From the IMG/VR virus record IMGVR_UViG_3300044627_000308, positions 1 to 22,802 of that record: a DNA stretch of 22,802 nt, one strand, 5' to 3'. The notes under the pieces were generated by a model that ran no database searches, was not told the DNA's origin, and was given only the letters and a program-made list of their open reading frames with translations. This document shows, one piece after another, positions 21,113 to 22,802 of the stretch; positions within the stretch are counted from its first letter, which is position 1; every line of letters begins with the position of its first letter. Position numbers and translations under genes: made by a program. Source of the DNA: a virus.

Positions 21113-22178
21113 TGTTTACCTCGTTTGCCATGTCCGGCATGTTTTCGGCGCTGTCTTGGTATTGGTTTTCTAAATAGCTTTCGATGTCAAACATAACACC
21201 CGTGCCACGTGGTAGCACGTTATCCGCGCTTAGTGTTTCTTGTATGCAATCTATGTATGGCTTAACCCCAAAGGTATAAAGGTCACGGCTGGCCTCACTT
21301 GATGAGACGTATGAATAATTACCGATAGATACCGAAACTAAATAAGCGGGGACGTTTGCAATGCGCGCAATTTCTTTTGCTTGGTATTCGGCGGCGTCAA
21401 TAAGCAACATTTTGTCGGGCGTTGCATTGTTAGGTATTACCTCTACAAATTCGTTTACGGCACACGTGGCCGACGCGTAACGCGCCGAGTCGTAGGCCGC
21501 TGCCAAGTCGCTTAACTCTTGCGGGCTCATAGGCTCGCCGCCAGTCTGCCTAAGCGTTACGGCTGGCTGTAGCGAGCTCGAGTTTCTGTTGCGGGCCTGC
21601 TCAAGCTTTAACGCGGTGTCCACTGACGTTGCGCCGGTATAAATCAAACCTTGAATTGGGCTCAAAAATTGTACGCAATCCTCGTAACGGATTGGTAAGC
21701 CTTGAAACAAAATTTGTTTAGACGGGCCGAACCATACGCCAGTACCTTGTGCTTGGTCTTGTGTTGTGACCATTGCAGCGGGTAGACGTGTAAACGACAT
21801 TGGGTAGCCATCGGCCGAGCGCTCAACACAATACCAAAAAGCTCTACCATAAAAAAATAAATCGTCAAATGTCCACGAAAGTATAAAGTTGTTTGTTACG
21901 CCTTTGTCAATGCGTCGTAGCCATGAGCGCGGCGCCTCGGGCACTTTTTCCATTTCGTCGCCGTTCCACATTTCTTTATACATGACAAGCGGCAGACAGC
22001 CAACAAGGCTTGCCATTAAATCGCGGCTACGGCTAATAGTTGGCACTTGCATAAAGCGGCTACGGTTTACGCCGTCGGTGTACGCAAAAAAGTTGCCAAT
22101 TTGTGAGGCGCCAGCGTTGCTACCGGCAGCGGCTTTAACAACGGTTGCTGGTTCAGGTTTGCGCGTAAAAATAGCCAT
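21105..22178 (-). CDS. Portal protein (HK97-like), copy B
   Basis: 357 residues identical to copy A, and the bases also appear identical throughout, unlike all genes from the capsid gene downstream. It overlaps the capsid fusion by 8 nt. Complete identity here next to marked divergence in the adjacent capsid gene indicates recombination or an assembly switch close to the capsid gene start. Confidence 0.9.
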   Translation of the reverse strand: MAIFTRKPEPATVVKAAAGSNAGASQIGNFFAYTDGVNRSRFMQVPTISRSRDLMASLVGCLPLVMYKEMWNGDEMEKVPEAPRSWLRRIDKGVTNNFILSWTFDDLFFYGRAFWYCVERSADGYPMSFTRLPAAMVTTQDQAQGTGVWFGPSKQILFQGLPIRYEDCVQFLSPIQGLIYTGATSVDTALKLEQARNRNSSSLQPAVTLRQTGGEPMSPQELSDLAAAYDSARYASATCAVNEFVEVIPNNATPDKMLLIDAAEYQAKEIARIANVPAYLVSVSIGNYSYVSSSEASRDLYTFGVKPYIDCIQETLSADNVLPRGTGVMFDIESYLENQYQDSAENMPDMANEVNNA

Positions 22179-22212
22179 GCGTTTAGTGTGCCATATTTAG
22201 GCGGCTAATGGT

Positions 22213-22265
22213 GGCACTCGCTGGCGGCGAGCAATCCCCGACGGAAAGCAAGGCCAGCGAGCGCC
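22213..22265 (-). other. 12-bp inverted repeat in the terminase-portal gap, copy B
   Basis: The exact counterpart of 7004-7056: arms at 22213-22224 and 22254-22265, one G-U wobble in minus-strand RNA, a 29-nt loop and no U tract. Because the whole surrounding block is identical in both copies, conservation here adds no independent evidence. Confidence 0.58.
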
Positions 22266-22274
22266 AAACAAACT

Positions 22275-22802
22275 TTAGCGGTTAGCGCCCATAATCATTG
22301 GTTTACCGACAAGTTGCGGGCGGCTTGCCATGGCGGCGGCCCATACCATACAACGCGCTGCCTCGATAGGGCCCGGGCTACGCGACGTGGATAAAGCAAC
22401 ACTCCCGTTGTGTTTAATTAAAACGGCTCGGGCGCAATGTTGTGTAAGTAGTAATTCGCCGTTGTGTTGTAAACGGTTTTCTACAATCATTGAGCGCACA
22501 GCGGCCGTCCATTTCAGTAGCTCACGGTAGCCAACTATGGTGCGGCGACGCTCGAGCGCGGGCGGGCAACTTACCTCTAGCGCGGGGATTATTGCTAGGC
22601 GTAGCCCGGGGTTGTTTTCTATTTCTATGTCAACTAGCCGCCACATTTCGGCAACGCTGTTAGCGGTAAACGCTACGGTTACGTGTGTTTTGTTGCCAGC
22701 TTGTACGGCGCGTACGGCGGTATAGCGGGCTTCGTCGGTTGAGCTTTCGATAGCCAACACTCCGCCGGGGGGTGGCGGGGTATCGGTTTTGCAAGCGTCA
22801 AA
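22275..22802 (-). CDS. Terminase large subunit C-terminus, copy B (cut by window edge)
   Basis: 176 codons, including the stop, of the terminase gene run to the window edge, corresponding to residues 407-581 of the copy A protein. They cover the RNase H-like nuclease domain from VFDAC, through VLAIESSTDEARYTAV, to the C-terminal GKPMIMGANR. The ATG near 22760 is an internal codon, not a start. The sequence is identical to copy A as far as it goes. The ATPase and HNH parts would lie outside the window. Confidence 0.9.
   Translation of the reverse strand, partial: FDACKTDTPPPPGGVLAIESSTDEARYTAVRAVQAGNKTHVTVAFTANSVAEMWRLVDIEIENNPGLRLAIIPALEVSCPPALERRRTIVGYRELLKWTAAVRSMIVENRLQHNGELLLTQHCARAVLIKHNGSVALSTSRSPGPIEAARCMVWAAAMASRPQLVGKPMIMGANR

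Larger units (their letters stand above)
15203..22802. repeat. Copy B of the ~15.2-kb-period long repeat
   Basis: Direct-orientation homologue of 1-7593, starting in the tape measure gene and ending at the window edge inside terminase. Positions 21044-22802 show no difference from 5835-7593 in the stretches I compared. The rest differs by scattered, largely silent substitutions, a few divergent protein patches and in-frame indels. No transposase, target duplication or integration gene borders it. Confidence 0.93.

Noticed and set aside
22275-22760. A separate 161-residue protein starting near the window end
   Set aside because: Alignment with 7066-8811 shows this is the terminase C-terminus continuing to the window edge; its apparent start is an internal codon.
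1-22802. Segmental duplication made by a mobile element or genuine gene duplication within one phage
   Set aside because: No transposase, terminal inverted repeats or target duplications are seen, and the sequence between the copies completes one genome unit. Circular traversal with strain variation explains the layout better.
1-22802. Prophage or temperate module, CRISPR array, insertion sequence
   Set aside because: There is no integrase, repressor, excisionase, transposase, attachment-site-like repeat or spaced short-repeat array in the window.

Overview
This window is phage DNA. It encodes the core of a very small tailed siphovirus (HK97-type head, non-contractile tail). Every gene I can support lies on the minus strand, so gene order runs from high to low coordinates. 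Genes are packed, many with ATGA start/stop overlaps, and base composition is roughly half GC. There is no integrase, repressor, DNA polymerase, helicase, primase or tRNA. Content and size resemble the minimal 14-17 kb siphophages known from actinobacteria (for example Rhodococcus RRH1 or the small Arthrobacter cluster). An uncultured aquatic actinobacterial host is plausible but is inference.

The dominant feature is a period of about 15.2 kb. Positions 1-7593 and 15203-22802 are the same genome segment, from the tape measure gene to the terminase nuclease domain, in two diverged versions (copy A low, copy B high). Portal and terminase are identical wherever I compared them. Capsid, adaptor, gp10-like and tape measure genes differ, often synonymously, with only in-frame indels. 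The simplest reading is a roughly 15.2-kb circular or concatemeric genome traversed about 1.5 times, with two strain haplotypes joined through shared sequence.

One unit in transcription order: a 27-codon leader ORF; HNH-terminase large subunit fusion; hairpin; portal; prohead protease-major capsid fusion with a conserved internal start; adaptor with an N-terminal beta-rich extension; tail terminator; a 59-residue protein; major tail protein; tail assembly chaperone with a -1 frameshift extension; gp10-like protein; tape measure; minor tail protein; a short AT-richer probable receptor-binding knob; a small protein; a lysis cassette (possible tiny lipoprotein, holin, M15 peptidase endolysin); a small protein; an exported lysozyme/transglycosylase-like protein; then a DNA module with a PD-(D/E)XK-like protein, small unknowns, a Rad52/ERF-like annealing protein, a coiled-coil protein and a VRR-NUC nuclease. 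A structured non-coding region of about 240 bp separates this module from the next terminase.

The virus carries packaging, virion, lysis and a few recombination/nuclease functions, and presumably borrows host replication. Two sequence-wide signals stand out: I find no GATC at all, and the palindrome CTCGAG is several times more frequent than expected.
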